64,000 nt of DNA from JBHYDC01 sp051861205 (GCA_051861205.1 JBHYDC010000015.1:1-64000), one strand, 5' to 3'; positions 8,629 to 16,701 are shown, counted from the stretch's first letter. The notes: a model not told the origin generated them from the letters alone. Numbers and translations: made by a program.

Positions 8629-8686
8629 GACCCTAGAGCATTTTCCGATCAGTTGATTCCATCTGATCGGAAAATGCTCTAGGGTC
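8629..8686. repeat. Perfect 24-bp inverted repeat with 10-base loop, copy 2
   Basis: Bases 8629-8652 are exactly complementary to 8663-8686 around the loop TTGATTCCAT. The core AGAGCATTTTCCGATCAG is the type of palindrome found scattered between genes in several Rhizobiales. It ends four bases from the ydcF stop, so in the ydcF transcript it forms a strong 3' hairpin and may end transcription or shield the RNA. No uridine tract follows. Confidence 0.8.
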
Positions 8687-8690
8687 GGTG

Positions 8691-9350
8691 TCAGCGGATG
8701 AACCCGGCCTTTTCGGTCGGTTCTCCATCGGCGCCGCCAAACATCAGCCGCGCCCGCGCCGCCATATACTTCACGTATTCCTCCAGGAGAAGCTCCAGCG
8801 TCGCGCCATTCTGATACCAGCGGTCCAGCCCCAGCGTCGGCCGCGCCACCGGATAGGGCAGAAGCCGCACCTCCGGCATCGCATGGGCCAGTTCCGCCAT
8901 CGAGCGGGGCATGTGATAGGCGCTCGTCACCACGATCAGCGAGGTGAAGCTGTTCCGGCGCACCCATTTGGCGGTCTCGGTCGCGTTCCCGATCGTGTTG
9001 GCCGCGCGCTTGTCGAGATCCACGCAGCATTCGAAGATCGAAGGCCCTGCGTCCAGCACCTGCCCGATCTGCCGGGCGCTGGTTTCGGGGTGAACGCCGG
9101 AGATCAAAAGACGCTGCGCCTTGCCGGCGGTCAGAAGGTCGATCGCCCCCGCCACCCGGTCCGCCCCGCCGGTCAGCACCACGATGCCGTCCGCCTCCAG
9201 CGGGTCCGGCGCATGCAGCCGGGCCACCGAGGCGGCGAACACCAGAAATCCGGCAAAAAAGATCCCCGCCGCCAAAAGCCCAGCCGATAGCAGGATCACA
9301 AACAGAGTGCGCAGCCACCCCGCCGCCCGCCGCCATCCCCGCGCGCGCAT
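8691..9350 (-). CDS. YdcF/DUF218 family membrane protein
   Basis: A 219-residue protein with an N-terminal membrane helix followed by the DUF218 fold: GIVVLTGGADRVAGAIDLL, LISGVHPETS, SFTSLIVVTSAYHMPRS. Members such as SanA/YdcF/ElyC are linked to envelope or peptidoglycan precursor control; the exact role is unknown. The start at 9350 has GGGAGAGG just upstream. An in-frame ATG at 9419 would add 23 residues and cannot be excluded. It belongs to the ftsE-ftsX-ydcF-plsC run, typical of alphaproteobacteria. Confidence 0.85.
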   Translation of the reverse strand: MRARGWRRAAGWLRTLFVILLSAGLLAAGIFFAGFLVFAASVARLHAPDPLEADGIVVLTGGADRVAGAIDLLTAGKAQRLLISGVHPETSARQIGQVLDAGPSIFECCVDLDKRAANTIGNATETAKWVRRNSFTSLIVVTSAYHMPRSMAELAHAMPEVRLLPYPVARPTLGLDRWYQNGATLELLLEEYVKYMAARARLMFGGADGEPTEKAGFIR

Positions 9351-9493
9351 GGCCTCTCCCGGGTCGGCCCCGGGGGATTGTCCGATCTTGGCTAGGGAGG
9401 ACGTCGAAGCCGGCTCCATGTTGCAACTATTCTATGGGATTACGGCGTCCGGGCGGCAAGGGGGCAATGCGCCAACGCGGCTGCAATCTCGCC

Positions 9494-10450
9494 CTACTCA
9501 ATGTCGTTCAACGACCGGTGCACCGCCACGCGCGACGTGCCCGCCGTCAAGATCGCCACCGCCGCGATCAACGCCAGCACGCCGCCATATCCGGCCATCC
9601 CCATGGAAAAGCCGCCCACCAGCGTCTCGATCTGGTCCGCCCCCGGCAGTCCGCTGGAACCTTTAAAGAACCAGCCGAGCCCCAGAAAGCAGGCAATCGC
9701 CAAACCGCCGCCCATCGCCCCCCCGCGCGCGCCGAGCATCAGGAAATGCCGCTGAAACTCGCGGGCGATGAACCGGTCCTCCGCGCCGCAGAAGTGCAGG
9801 ACCTCGATAATATGGCGGTTGCCGGCCATCGCCGCGCGGGTGGCGAACACCACCGAAAGCACCATCGCCACCAGCATCAGCGCCAGCGCGCCAAGCCCCG
9901 CCACTACCATGGAGCTTGCCATCGCCCTCAGCCGGTCGATCCAGGCGGCGTGGTCGTCCACGCTGCCGCCCCGAATCTCGCGGACCACCGATGTTTGAAG
10001 CGTTCCCACCTCGAAGCGGGCGGGGTCGTCCACCGTCACCACGATCAGCCGGGGCACCGGCAGCGCGGTCAGGTCCACGCCCGCGCCGAGCCAGGGCTCC
10101 AACAGCCGCCGCGTTTCTTCATCCGTCAGCGCCCGGGCGCCGCCGACGCCTGGAAACTCCTGCGCCAGCGCCACCGCCTTGGCGATTTCCCTGTCCAGCG
10201 GCACGCCCTCCAGCGGGCGCACTTCGATCGTCACCTCCCGCCCGATGTCCGACTGCCAGGCCGTCGAGGCCTCTTCCACCAGCGTCACGGCCCCCAGCGT
10301 GACGCTCGCCAGAAACGTCATGATGGCGATCACCAGCGTCAGCGCCCGCCCGGCAATCGTCTGTGGCGGCACGATCGGCGTCGGCGTCCGGTTCGGCCGC
10401 TCGCGGGCGGTGCGGCGCTTTTGCGCGGTCCGATCGTTCACGGCCGTCAT
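9494..10450 (-). CDS. ftsX: Cell division protein FtsX (ABC transporter permease)
   Basis: A 318-residue inner-membrane protein with one N-terminal helix (ALTLVIAIMTFLASVTLGAVTL). A periplasmic domain follows, then three C-terminal helices, as in FtsX. It pairs with FtsE to control septal peptidoglycan hydrolysis. Its ATG (10450) overlaps the ftsE stop in ATGA, showing coupling. The ORF can be extended to 10738 only by running through ftsE in another frame. Confidence 0.9.
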   Translation of the reverse strand: MTAVNDRTAQKRRTARERPNRTPTPIVPPQTIAGRALTLVIAIMTFLASVTLGAVTLVEEASTAWQSDIGREVTIEVRPLEGVPLDREIAKAVALAQEFPGVGGARALTDEETRRLLEPWLGAGVDLTALPVPRLIVVTVDDPARFEVGTLQTSVVREIRGGSVDDHAAWIDRLRAMASSMVVAGLGALALMLVAMVLSVVFATRAAMAGNRHIIEVLHFCGAEDRFIAREFQRHFLMLGARGGAMGGGLAIACFLGLGWFFKGSSGLPGADQIETLVGGFSMGMAGYGGVLALIAAVAILTAGTSRVAVHRSLNDIE

Positions 10451-11106
10451 TCGAAAATCTCCATCCGGCCGTCGGTCAGCACCAGCCGTTTGGCATCCAC
10501 CTGATCCATCAGGCCGATGTCGTGGGTGGCGATCACAACCGCGGTGCCAAGCCGGTTCATCTCGATGAACAGCCTCAAAAGCCGCCGCGCGAGCGGGGGA
10601 TCCACGTTGCCGGTCGGCTCGTCGGCGAGCAGCAGCTCCGGCTTGGTGATCAGCGCCCGCGCGATTGCCGCCCGCTGCTTTTCGCCGCCGGAAAGGATCG
10701 GCGGAAACACATGCATGCGCTCGCCAAGGCCCACCCATTGCAACAGCTCCACCACGTCCGAGCGGTAGCCCGCCTCGTCATAGCCGAGCACCCGGTAGGG
10801 CAGGGCCACATTCTCATAGGTGGTCAGGTGGTCGAGCAGGCGGAAATCCTGGAACACGATCCCGATCCGCCGCCGCAGCTTCGGCAGATCCTTGGGGCCG
10901 ATCCGCGTGGTATCCCGGTCGAATACCCGGATCAGCCCGCGCGTCGGCTTCAGCGAAAGAAACAGCAGGCGAAGCAGCGTCGTCTTGCCAGCGCCGGACG
11001 GGCCGGTGAGAAACTGAAACGAGCGCGGGCCAACGTCGAAGGTGAGATCGCTCAGCACCTCCGGCCCCATCCCGTATCGCAGCCCCACATTCTCGAACCG
11101 GATCAC
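10447..11106 (-). CDS. ftsE: Cell division ATP-binding protein FtsE
   Basis: A 219-residue ABC ATPase with Walker A GPSGAGKTTLLRLL (near residue 36), signature LSGGEKQRAAIARAL (near 136) and Walker B LLLADEPTG. The opening MIRFENVGLRYGMGPEVL is characteristic of FtsE. It works with FtsX at the division septum. A perfect TTAA-N7-TTAA site lies 90 bp upstream, between this gene and a divergent zinc-ribbon gene, so cell-cycle control is plausible. Confidence 0.93.
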   Translation of the reverse strand: MIRFENVGLRYGMGPEVLSDLTFDVGPRSFQFLTGPSGAGKTTLLRLLFLSLKPTRGLIRVFDRDTTRIGPKDLPKLRRRIGIVFQDFRLLDHLTTYENVALPYRVLGYDEAGYRSDVVELLQWVGLGERMHVFPPILSGGEKQRAAIARALITKPELLLADEPTGNVDPPLARRLLRLFIEMNRLGTAVVIATHDIGLMDQVDAKRLVLTDGRMEIFE

Positions 11107-11195
11107 GCCTGTCCTCTTTCAACACGCGGGATTTGTTCACCCCGAAAACGCAGCTTGCCCCGCCACCGGCCCTTGCCGATCATGGTGAAGCGACG

Positions 11196-11210
11196 TTAAC
11201 GCTCCATTAA
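11196..11210. promoter_or_regulatory. Candidate CtrA-binding site (TTAA-N7-TTAA)
   Basis: TTAA at 11196-11199, seven bases, then TTAA at 11207-11210: an exact match to the full alphaproteobacterial CtrA box. It stands in the 223-bp divergent region between ftsE (start 11106) and the zinc-ribbon gene (start 11330), about 90-120 bp from each. The match is seen directly; occupancy by CtrA is inference. Confidence 0.45.
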
Positions 11211-11329
11211 TCATCTCCGGTGTCCGCTACCTCAGTGCAAGATGGTCTGCGGCATGCCGCCGATTGTGATTCGCTCGCCTTTCCAGCGCGGTCCCGTTCC
11301 CTGCTACGAACGTCCGGCCGCTGTGGACG

Positions 11330-12259
11330 ATGGATGTCATGAGGATCACCTGTCCCAATTGCGACTCGGCGTTTCAACTGGCCCGCGGCGCCCTTGGGGC
11401 GACCGGCCGGAAGGTCCGCTGCTCGCGCTGTGGTATGGTATGGCATGCCACACCCGTCTCCGACGAGAGTGAACTCGCCGCCCTGCCAAAGGAAACCGCA
11501 AGCCGCTTCCCCGAGCCGAGCGTGGACGAGTGGCGCGCCGCCCTCCAGGAAGACGATACCCCCGCCCGCCCGCCCGCCGCCCCGCCGGACGACGGCACCG
11601 GCGTTGTCGTCCCGTTCCGCTCCCCCGAATCCGCCGCCGCCGAAGCGCCGGATCCGGGCGAGGCCAGCCCCCCCGGCGCCGACGCCGGCGATTCGGATAG
11701 CTCCGGCGAGTCCCCCGTCATCGACGCAGACGTTGCCGGCTTCGATGCCGACACCGACGCCGAGGCCAAGCCCAAGCGCACGCGCAAACCGGTGATGAAG
11801 CGGCGCATCACCCCGCCGCGCCGCATGTTCTCTTCGCCGATCATCCTCATGATCTCGTCGGGCTTCGTGCTCTTCGTCGTTGCCGGCGCCCTGTTCTCGC
11901 GCGAAACCGTCGTGCGCATGTTCCCCGATATAGCCTCGCTCTACGCCGTCGTGGGTCTGGAGGTGAATCTGCGCGGCCTTGCCTTCGAGAATGTCGCCAC
12001 CCGCCGCGAGCTTGACGGATCGACCCCCGTGCTCGTCATCGAAGGCGTGATCGCCAGCGTCGACGAGGCCGACGACCGGCCGGTTCCCCCCATCCGCTTC
12101 GCGCTTTTGTCCTCCGCCGGCCGCGAGGTCTACGCCTGGACCATGGACCCGCCCAAAACGCTGTTGACCCCGCGCGACAGGGTGTCGTTTGCAAGCCGCC
12201 TTCCTGCGCCGCCCGAAGCGGCCGTGGACGTTCAGGTCCGGTTCACCGACAAACGGTGA
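11330..12259 (+). CDS. Zinc-ribbon (MJ0042-type) single-pass membrane protein
   Basis: A 309-residue protein. Residues 4-45 contain a zinc ribbon, CPNCDSAF...CSRCGMVWHA, of the MJ0042 family. An acidic, proline/alanine-rich linker follows. A basic stretch KRTRKPVMKRR precedes one membrane helix (PIILMISSGFVLFVVAGALF, near 165-185). The C-terminal domain is probably periplasmic (DUF3426-like). Function is unknown. An alternative start at 11339 (MRITCP) is equally plausible, as neither ATG has a strong ribosome site. It is divergent from ftsE across a CtrA-type site. Confidence 0.8.
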   Translation: MDVMRITCPNCDSAFQLARGALGATGRKVRCSRCGMVWHATPVSDESELAALPKETASRFPEPSVDEWRAALQEDDTPARPPAAPPDDGTGVVVPFRSPESAAAEAPDPGEASPPGADAGDSDSSGESPVIDADVAGFDADTDAEAKPKRTRKPVMKRRITPPRRMFSSPIILMISSGFVLFVVAGALFSRETVVRMFPDIASLYAVVGLEVNLRGLAFENVATRRELDGSTPVLVIEGVIASVDEADDRPVPPIRFALLSSAGREVYAWTMDPPKTLLTPRDRVSFASRLPAPPEAAVDVQVRFTDKR

Positions 12260-12396
12260 AGCTCCGGCTTCGTCATCTGGAAATCCTTTTGTGGGAGGAT
12301 GTGATTCTCTAGGCGATTCGTCGTAAGTGTCGCGGAGTTGAGACCTCGATCCCGGCTCCGGCTTCCGCCGCGCCCGGGACCAAGCTGGATGTGGCG

Positions 12397-12939
12397 ATGT
12401 CGCGAGAAAAAATAGACATTCTGTTTTCCGAGCAGGCGATCGCCGAACGGGTGGACGAACTGGCCCGCTGGGTGGTGGCGCGCAAGCCCCATGATCTTCT
12501 GGTCATCGCCATCTTGAAGGGCAGCTTCATGTTCGCCGCCGATCTTCTGCGAGCGCTCCACCGCCACGGCATCGATCCCCAGGTCGAATTCATGATGCTG
12601 TCCAGCTACGGCGCCGGCACCGTGTCAAGCGGCACCGTCCGCATCATCCGCGACATCGATACCGACGTTGAGGGCCGCGACGTTCTCATCATCGACGACA
12701 TCTTGGAATCGGGTCGCACGCTCGCCTTCGCCAAGGCACTCATCGCCGAGCGTGGCGCCCGCAACGTCGAAGTCGCCGTGCTCCTGGAAAAGCCGGGCAA
12801 GCGGCGCGCCGAAATCGACGCCGACGTGGTCGGCTTCGTTTGCCCCGACAACTTCGTCGTGGGCTACGGCATGGACGCCGCGCATCGCTGGCGCGAACTT
12901 CCTTTTGTAGGTGTCATGAAGGATGATACTATATCTTGA
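12397..12939 (+). CDS. hpt: Hypoxanthine phosphoribosyltransferase
   Basis: A 180-residue purine-salvage enzyme that makes IMP/GMP from hypoxanthine/guanine and PRPP. VIAILKGSFMFAADLLR (base/pyrophosphate loop) and DVLIIDDILESGRTL (PRPP-binding loop, near residues 106-120) are diagnostic. FVVGYGMDAAHRWRELPFVG closes the active site. A GTG two codons upstream (12391) is an alternative start. It is followed after 66 bp by a CpdR-like receiver protein. Confidence 0.93.
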   Translation: MSREKIDILFSEQAIAERVDELARWVVARKPHDLLVIAILKGSFMFAADLLRALHRHGIDPQVEFMMLSSYGAGTVSSGTVRIIRDIDTDVEGRDVLIIDDILESGRTLAFAKALIAERGARNVEVAVLLEKPGKRRAEIDADVVGFVCPDNFVVGYGMDAAHRWRELPFVGVMKDDTIS

Positions 12940-13005
12940 TGCTTAAGGGCGGTAGCGGATCGGTTTTGAACCCGGCCTCGGGTTTGTTTTCTTAAGGAAA
13001 TGGTG

Positions 13006-13404
13006 ATGGCTCACATCCTGCTGACCGAGGACGACGATTCGGTTCGCGCCTTCGTCAAGCGCGCGCTGGAACTCGACGGCCACCGCGTGACCACGGCCGA
13101 GGACGGCGGAATCGCCCTTGAAATACTCAATGAGACGCAGGGCGCCTTCGATCTTCTCCTCTCCGACATCATGATGCCGGTGATGGACGGCATCGCGCTC
13201 GCGCTCAGCGCCGCCCGCGATTTCCCCGCCCTGCCGATTCTCCTGATGACCGGCTACGCCGAGCAGCGCGAACGCGCGCACGGCCTCGATTCGCTCGTCC
13301 GGGATGTCGTGTCCAAGCCCTTCACTCTCGCCGAAATCCGCCGCGCCGTGGTGGACGCAACGAGTGACCGCTCAGCGCCGGGCGCTTTGCTCGCCACGGG
13401 GTGA
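13006..13404 (+). CDS. Single-domain response regulator, CpdR-like
   Basis: A 132-residue stand-alone receiver with acidic pocket TEDDDSVRAF, phosphoacceptor region LLLSDIMMPVMDG, conserved threonine LLMTGYAE and lysine VVSKPFTLAEI. No output domain follows. The arrangement and size fit CpdR, the alphaproteobacterial adaptor that directs ClpXP to cell-cycle targets; assignment by similarity only. I chose ATG 13006 because AAGGAAA ends five bases before it, whereas the ATG at 13000 is fused to that motif. Confidence 0.8.
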   Translation: MAHILLTEDDDSVRAFVKRALELDGHRVTTAEDGGIALEILNETQGAFDLLLSDIMMPVMDGIALALSAARDFPALPILLMTGYAEQRERAHGLDSLVRDVVSKPFTLAEIRRAVVDATSDRSAPGALLATG

Positions 13405-13408
13405 TACC

Positions 13409-13434
13409 GGGTTGCGCCCGGCTGCGCTCAACCC
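13409..13434. terminator. Hairpin between convergent genes
   Basis: GGGTTG-CGC faces GCG-CT-CAACCC with a small bulge, followed 15 bases on by a second short dyad, CCGCT-TAAA-AGCGG (13449-13462). Both lie between the convergent response-regulator and adenosyltransferase genes. They are placed to end transcription from either side, although no clear uridine run follows. Confidence 0.35.
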
Positions 13435-13469
13435 CAGGCACGCGCCCGCCGCTTAAAAGCGGACGCGCC

Positions 13470-14057
13470 TCACCGGTTCTTACCGGGCACCCACAGCACG
13501 TCCTTGGCACCCTTGTCGTTCACCCAGCGGCTCGCGACGAACAGGAAATCCGATAGCCGGTTCAGATATTTGACGCCTTCGGGGTTCACCCGCTCCGCCG
13601 GGTCGGCGGCAAGCTCCACCATCATGCGCTCGGCCCGCCGGCACACCGTCCGCGCCAGATGCAGCGTCGCCGACGCCGCGCTGCCGCCAGGCAACACGAA
13701 GGACCGCAGCGGCGTCAGATCCTTGTTCAGAAGGTCGATATCGCTCTCGATCCGACTCACCTGCGCGGCCACGATCCGTAGCGGTTCCCAGGCCAGCGGC
13801 TCCTCGGTTTCCGGCGTCGCCAGATCCGCGCCAAGGTCGAAGAGGTCATTCTGGATTCGGCCGAGCATGTCGTCCATCTCAGCCAAATCGGCCGTCTCGG
13901 CGGTGTAAAGACGCACCATCCCGATCGTCGCATTGGTCTCGTCCACGGTGCCGTAGCTTGAAACCCTGAGATCGTATTTCGGCCGCCGCTCGCCGGTGGA
14001 AAGCGCCGTGGTGCCGTTGTCTCCGGTGCGCGTGTAGATGCGGTTCAATACAACCAT
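13470..14057 (-). CDS. Cob(I)alamin adenosyltransferase, PduO type
   Basis: A 195-residue enzyme that transfers adenosyl from ATP to cob(I)alamin or cobyrinic diamide. RIYTRTGDNGTTALSTGERRPK (ATP-binding N-terminus), SSYGTVDETNATIG and RAERMMVELA are PduO-family signatures. The start at 14057 (MVVLNRIYTRTGD) is the usual family start; the open frame further upstream is unlikely coding. It lies 38 bp after a twin-helix membrane protein, a pairing common in Rhizobiales. Confidence 0.9.
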   Translation of the reverse strand: MVVLNRIYTRTGDNGTTALSTGERRPKYDLRVSSYGTVDETNATIGMVRLYTAETADLAEMDDMLGRIQNDLFDLGADLATPETEEPLAWEPLRIVAAQVSRIESDIDLLNKDLTPLRSFVLPGGSAASATLHLARTVCRRAERMMVELAADPAERVNPEGVKYLNRLSDFLFVASRWVNDKGAKDVLWVPGKNR

Positions 14058-14095
14058 GATGCCCTGCCTTGTTGGTCTTGCTTGCGTTAGGGCGT

Positions 14096-14341
14096 TCAGC
14101 CCACCGTCGGCCCGCGCCCCATCAGCCACACCGTGATCATGATGATCACGATTGCCGCGAACTGAAGCCCCACGCGCCAGCGCATCAATTGCTGCGACCG
14201 GCTCGCGCTGCCCCCCCGCATCATGTTGAACAATCCGAGCAGCAGCACCACGGCCACCGCGCCGCAGGCGATCGGTACGAGATAGGTGAAGAAGCTCTGC
14301 ACGCCGGGGTCTCCGCGAAGTTCATGCGCCTCGCGTGTCAT
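14096..14341 (-). CDS. Twin transmembrane helix small protein (HIG1 domain)
   Basis: An 81-residue protein with two membrane helices (YLVPIACGAVAVVLLLGLF and GLQFAAIVIIMITVWLMG). The connecting loop SQQLMRWRVGLQ is the HIG1-domain hallmark. HIG1 proteins assist respiratory supercomplexes in mitochondria; the bacterial role is less clear. I chose ATG 14341 (MTREAHEL); a longer frame reaches 14392. Confidence 0.82.
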   Translation of the reverse strand: MTREAHELRGDPGVQSFFTYLVPIACGAVAVVLLLGLFNMMRGGSASRSQQLMRWRVGLQFAAIVIIMITVWLMGRGPTVG

Positions 14342-14418
14342 CGCTTGGCGCCGTCTCGATTTCAAGCATCGGGCCATGCCCGGCGAACACATACCTAGGG
14401 CGCGCGCCCGTTAAGGCA

Positions 14419-15078
14419 TTAGGCGCGCAAGCGAATTCCAAGGGCCGCCGCCACCGCGTTCAGTCCGAGCGCCAGCCCCCGTTGGTCGATGCCGTGGGCA
14501 ACACCCGGCGAAATGTGGAAGGTCACGGGAATACCCGCCTGCGCCAACGCATTCACCGCCCCGTGCAGCATGGCGATCGGCAAAACGTCGTCCCGGTCGC
14601 CGTGGATCAAAGTCACCGGCGGCGGGTCGTTCACCTCAGCCAGATGTTCGGGCCCGGCCAGCATGCCGGAATAGCCCACCACTGCCCCGATGCGTGGGCC
14701 ACGTCGCAATCCGGTGTGGAGCGCCATCATCGTTCCCTGGCTGAACCCCACCAGTACCACCCGCTTCGCCGTCAGCTTCAGCCGTTCGCACTCCGCGTCG
14801 ATAAACCGGTCGAGCACGGGCCTTGCCTGAACCACGCCCCGCCATGTCTCATGCGGATCGCGGAATGTGAGCGGGAACCACTCGCGCCCCGATGGCGACA
14901 TGCCGCAGGGTGCGGGCGCATGCGGACTGACGAATGCGACGCCCGGCAGATGCGGTTGCCATGCCCGTCCGATGTCGATCAGGTCGTTGCCGTCGGCGCC
15001 ATAGCCGTGGAGAAAAACGACAAGGGCGGATGTTCTGTCCCCGCTTGCCGGCAGGCGCGGTCCATCGATCGGGGTCAT
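14419..15078 (-). CDS. Phospholipase/carboxylesterase family alpha/beta hydrolase
   Basis: A 219-residue serine hydrolase of the carboxylesterase/acyl-protein thioesterase family. It shows the oxyanion segment VVFLHGYGADGNDL and nucleophile elbow VGFSQGTMMAL near residue 115. The aspartate is in HGDRDDVLP and the histidine in SPGVAHGID. No signal peptide is present, so it is cytoplasmic. The natural ester substrate is unknown. It stands 70 bp from the stop of the downstream-oriented AlkA-like gene. Confidence 0.88.
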   Translation of the reverse strand: MTPIDGPRLPASGDRTSALVVFLHGYGADGNDLIDIGRAWQPHLPGVAFVSPHAPAPCGMSPSGREWFPLTFRDPHETWRGVVQARPVLDRFIDAECERLKLTAKRVVLVGFSQGTMMALHTGLRRGPRIGAVVGYSGMLAGPEHLAEVNDPPPVTLIHGDRDDVLPIAMLHGAVNALAQAGIPVTFHISPGVAHGIDQRGLALGLNAVAAALGIRLRA

Positions 15079-15095
15079 AGGCTTTTTCTAACTCC

Positions 15096-15155
15096 AATCA
15101 CGACTACACCCGGCACCAAAAAAGCGAAATCACGACTACACTGGACGACTACACC
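15096..15155. repeat. Short direct repeats (ACGACTACAC core, three copies)
   Basis: AATCACGACTACAC occurs at 15096-15109 and again at 15128-15141. A third copy of the core ACGACTACACC lies at 15145-15155 and contains the stop codon (TAG on the minus strand) of the glycosylase gene. It looks like local duplication of the gene's 3' tip. Confidence 0.6.
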
Positions 15156-15790
15156 GGAACGGCGGTTCGGTCCTCGCGAACGGCCTTGTAATAGGCCCAA
15201 AACAGCTTGGCCGCCACGCCTCGCCAGGGCGCCCACGCCTCGGCGATCACGCGCATGTCCTTCTCCTTCACCCGTGTCCCGAGTTCAAGCCCCTCCGCCA
15301 CCGCCACCTGAAGGGCGAGGTCTCCAGACGGGAAAACATCGGCATGGCGGGCGCAAAACAACAGGAAAATCTCCGCCGTCCAGCGCCCGATTCCAGGCAG
15401 CGCCGTCAGCCGTTTTGTGGCCTCGTCGGGGGAAAGATCGGCCAGCCCCGCAAGGTCAAAACCGCCTTGCGCTGCTTCGGCGACACCCGTCAAGCATTTG
15501 ATCTTACTGCCGGAAAGCCCGGCCACCCGCAGTTGCTCCGGCGTTGCCGCCAGCATGGTTTCAGCATTGACGACGCCAAGCTCGCGCTCCAATTTCCCCC
15601 AGATCGCGTTGGCGCTTGCCACAGAAAGCATCTGCGCCACCACGATCCGCGCCACCCCCTCGAACCCCGGCGGACGGTAGCGGATCGCCACCGGCCCGGC
15701 CTTCGCCACCACCGGTCCGAGCCTCGGATCGGCGCTCACCAAGGCCGCCAAACCCTCCGCCACATCCGCCTCCGTCATCAGCCTGCGCAT
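15149..15790 (-). CDS. DNA-3-methyladenine glycosylase II-like (HhH-GPD) repair enzyme
   Basis: A 213-residue helix-hairpin-helix glycosylase. LTALPGIGRWTAEIFLLFCARHADVFPSGDLAL contains the HhH hairpin (LPGIGRWTA) and, 18-20 residues on, the catalytic aspartate (SGDLAL). It excises alkylated bases from DNA. GAAGGGAAG lies just before the ATG at 15790, so I prefer this start to the upstream GTG at 15814. It is divergent from gluQ. Confidence 0.88.
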   Translation of the reverse strand: MRRLMTEADVAEGLAALVSADPRLGPVVAKAGPVAIRYRPPGFEGVARIVVAQMLSVASANAIWGKLERELGVVNAETMLAATPEQLRVAGLSGSKIKCLTGVAEAAQGGFDLAGLADLSPDEATKRLTALPGIGRWTAEIFLLFCARHADVFPSGDLALQVAVAEGLELGTRVKEKDMRVIAEAWAPWRGVAAKLFWAYYKAVREDRTAVPV

Positions 15791-15849
15791 AAGTCTTCCC
15801 TTCACGAGGTCCACGGTTTAGCAACGATCAGTCTGCCCGAACGGATGCC

Positions 15850-16701
15850 ATGCCGGAACCGATTTTCCGCTTCGCCCCCTCGCCGAACGGCGATCTCCAT
15901 CTCGGCCACGCCCTGTCCGCGATGCTGAATCACGATATGGCCCAAAGGGTTAGCGGCCGCTTCCTGGTCCGCATCGAAGACATCGACGCCGCCCGCTCCC
16001 GCCCTTCCTACGCCGCCCGCATCCTCGCCGACCTCGATTGGCTCGGCCTAAAATACGAGCATCCCGTCCGCCACCAGTCGGAACATATCCCCGAATACCG
16101 CGCCGCTTTGGACCATCTCACGGCCCTCGGTCTCACCTATCCGAGCTTTGCAAGCCGCTCGGAAATCCGCGCCGCCGTTGCCGATCGCGAGCCCTGGCCG
16201 CGCGATCCCGATGGCGCGCCCGTCTTCCCCGGCCTCGATCGCGACCTTGATCCAGACCTTACAAAACGGCGGATTTCCGCGGCCGAGCCGCATGTTCTGC
16301 GTCTCCACATGGCCCGCGCCGCCGCCCTCGCCGGGCCTCTCACCTGGCAGGAAACCGGCGCCGCCCAGGCCCTCGTCAGCGCCGATCCAAGCCTTTGGGG
16401 CGACGTCATTCTCGCCCGCCGCGACGCTCCCGCCAGCTATCATCTCGCCGTCGTCGTGGACGATGCCGCCCAGGGGGTGACCGATATCGTCCGGGGTCAG
16501 GATCTCTTCCCCGCCACCGCCGTCCACCGCCTCTTGCAACAGCTCCTAGGCCTGCCGGAGCCGCGCTATCACCACCACCGCCTAATGCTGGACGAGTATG
16601 GCCAGAAGCTCTCTAAGTCTTTGAAATCAAAAACACTTCGCGTCCTTCAAGTCGCCGGCGCCACCCCGTCCGACATCCGCCGCATGGCCGGTCTCGGCTA
16701 A
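15850..16701 (+). CDS. gluQ: Glutamyl-Q tRNA(Asp) synthetase
   Basis: A 283-residue truncated glutamyl-tRNA synthetase lacking the anticodon-binding domain, which is the mark of GluQRS. It attaches glutamate to queuosine-34 of tRNA-Asp. FRFAPSPNGDLHLGHALSA is the HIGH-type motif and KLSKS (near residue 259) the KMSKS motif. The stretch YPSFASRSEIR lacks the cysteines that bind zinc in the E. coli enzyme. It overlaps the convergent AEC gene by four bases. Confidence 0.93.
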   Translation: MPEPIFRFAPSPNGDLHLGHALSAMLNHDMAQRVSGRFLVRIEDIDAARSRPSYAARILADLDWLGLKYEHPVRHQSEHIPEYRAALDHLTALGLTYPSFASRSEIRAAVADREPWPRDPDGAPVFPGLDRDLDPDLTKRRISAAEPHVLRLHMARAAALAGPLTWQETGAAQALVSADPSLWGDVILARRDAPASYHLAVVVDDAAQGVTDIVRGQDLFPATAVHRLLQQLLGLPEPRYHHHRLMLDEYGQKLSKSLKSKTLRVLQVAGATPSDIRRMAGLG

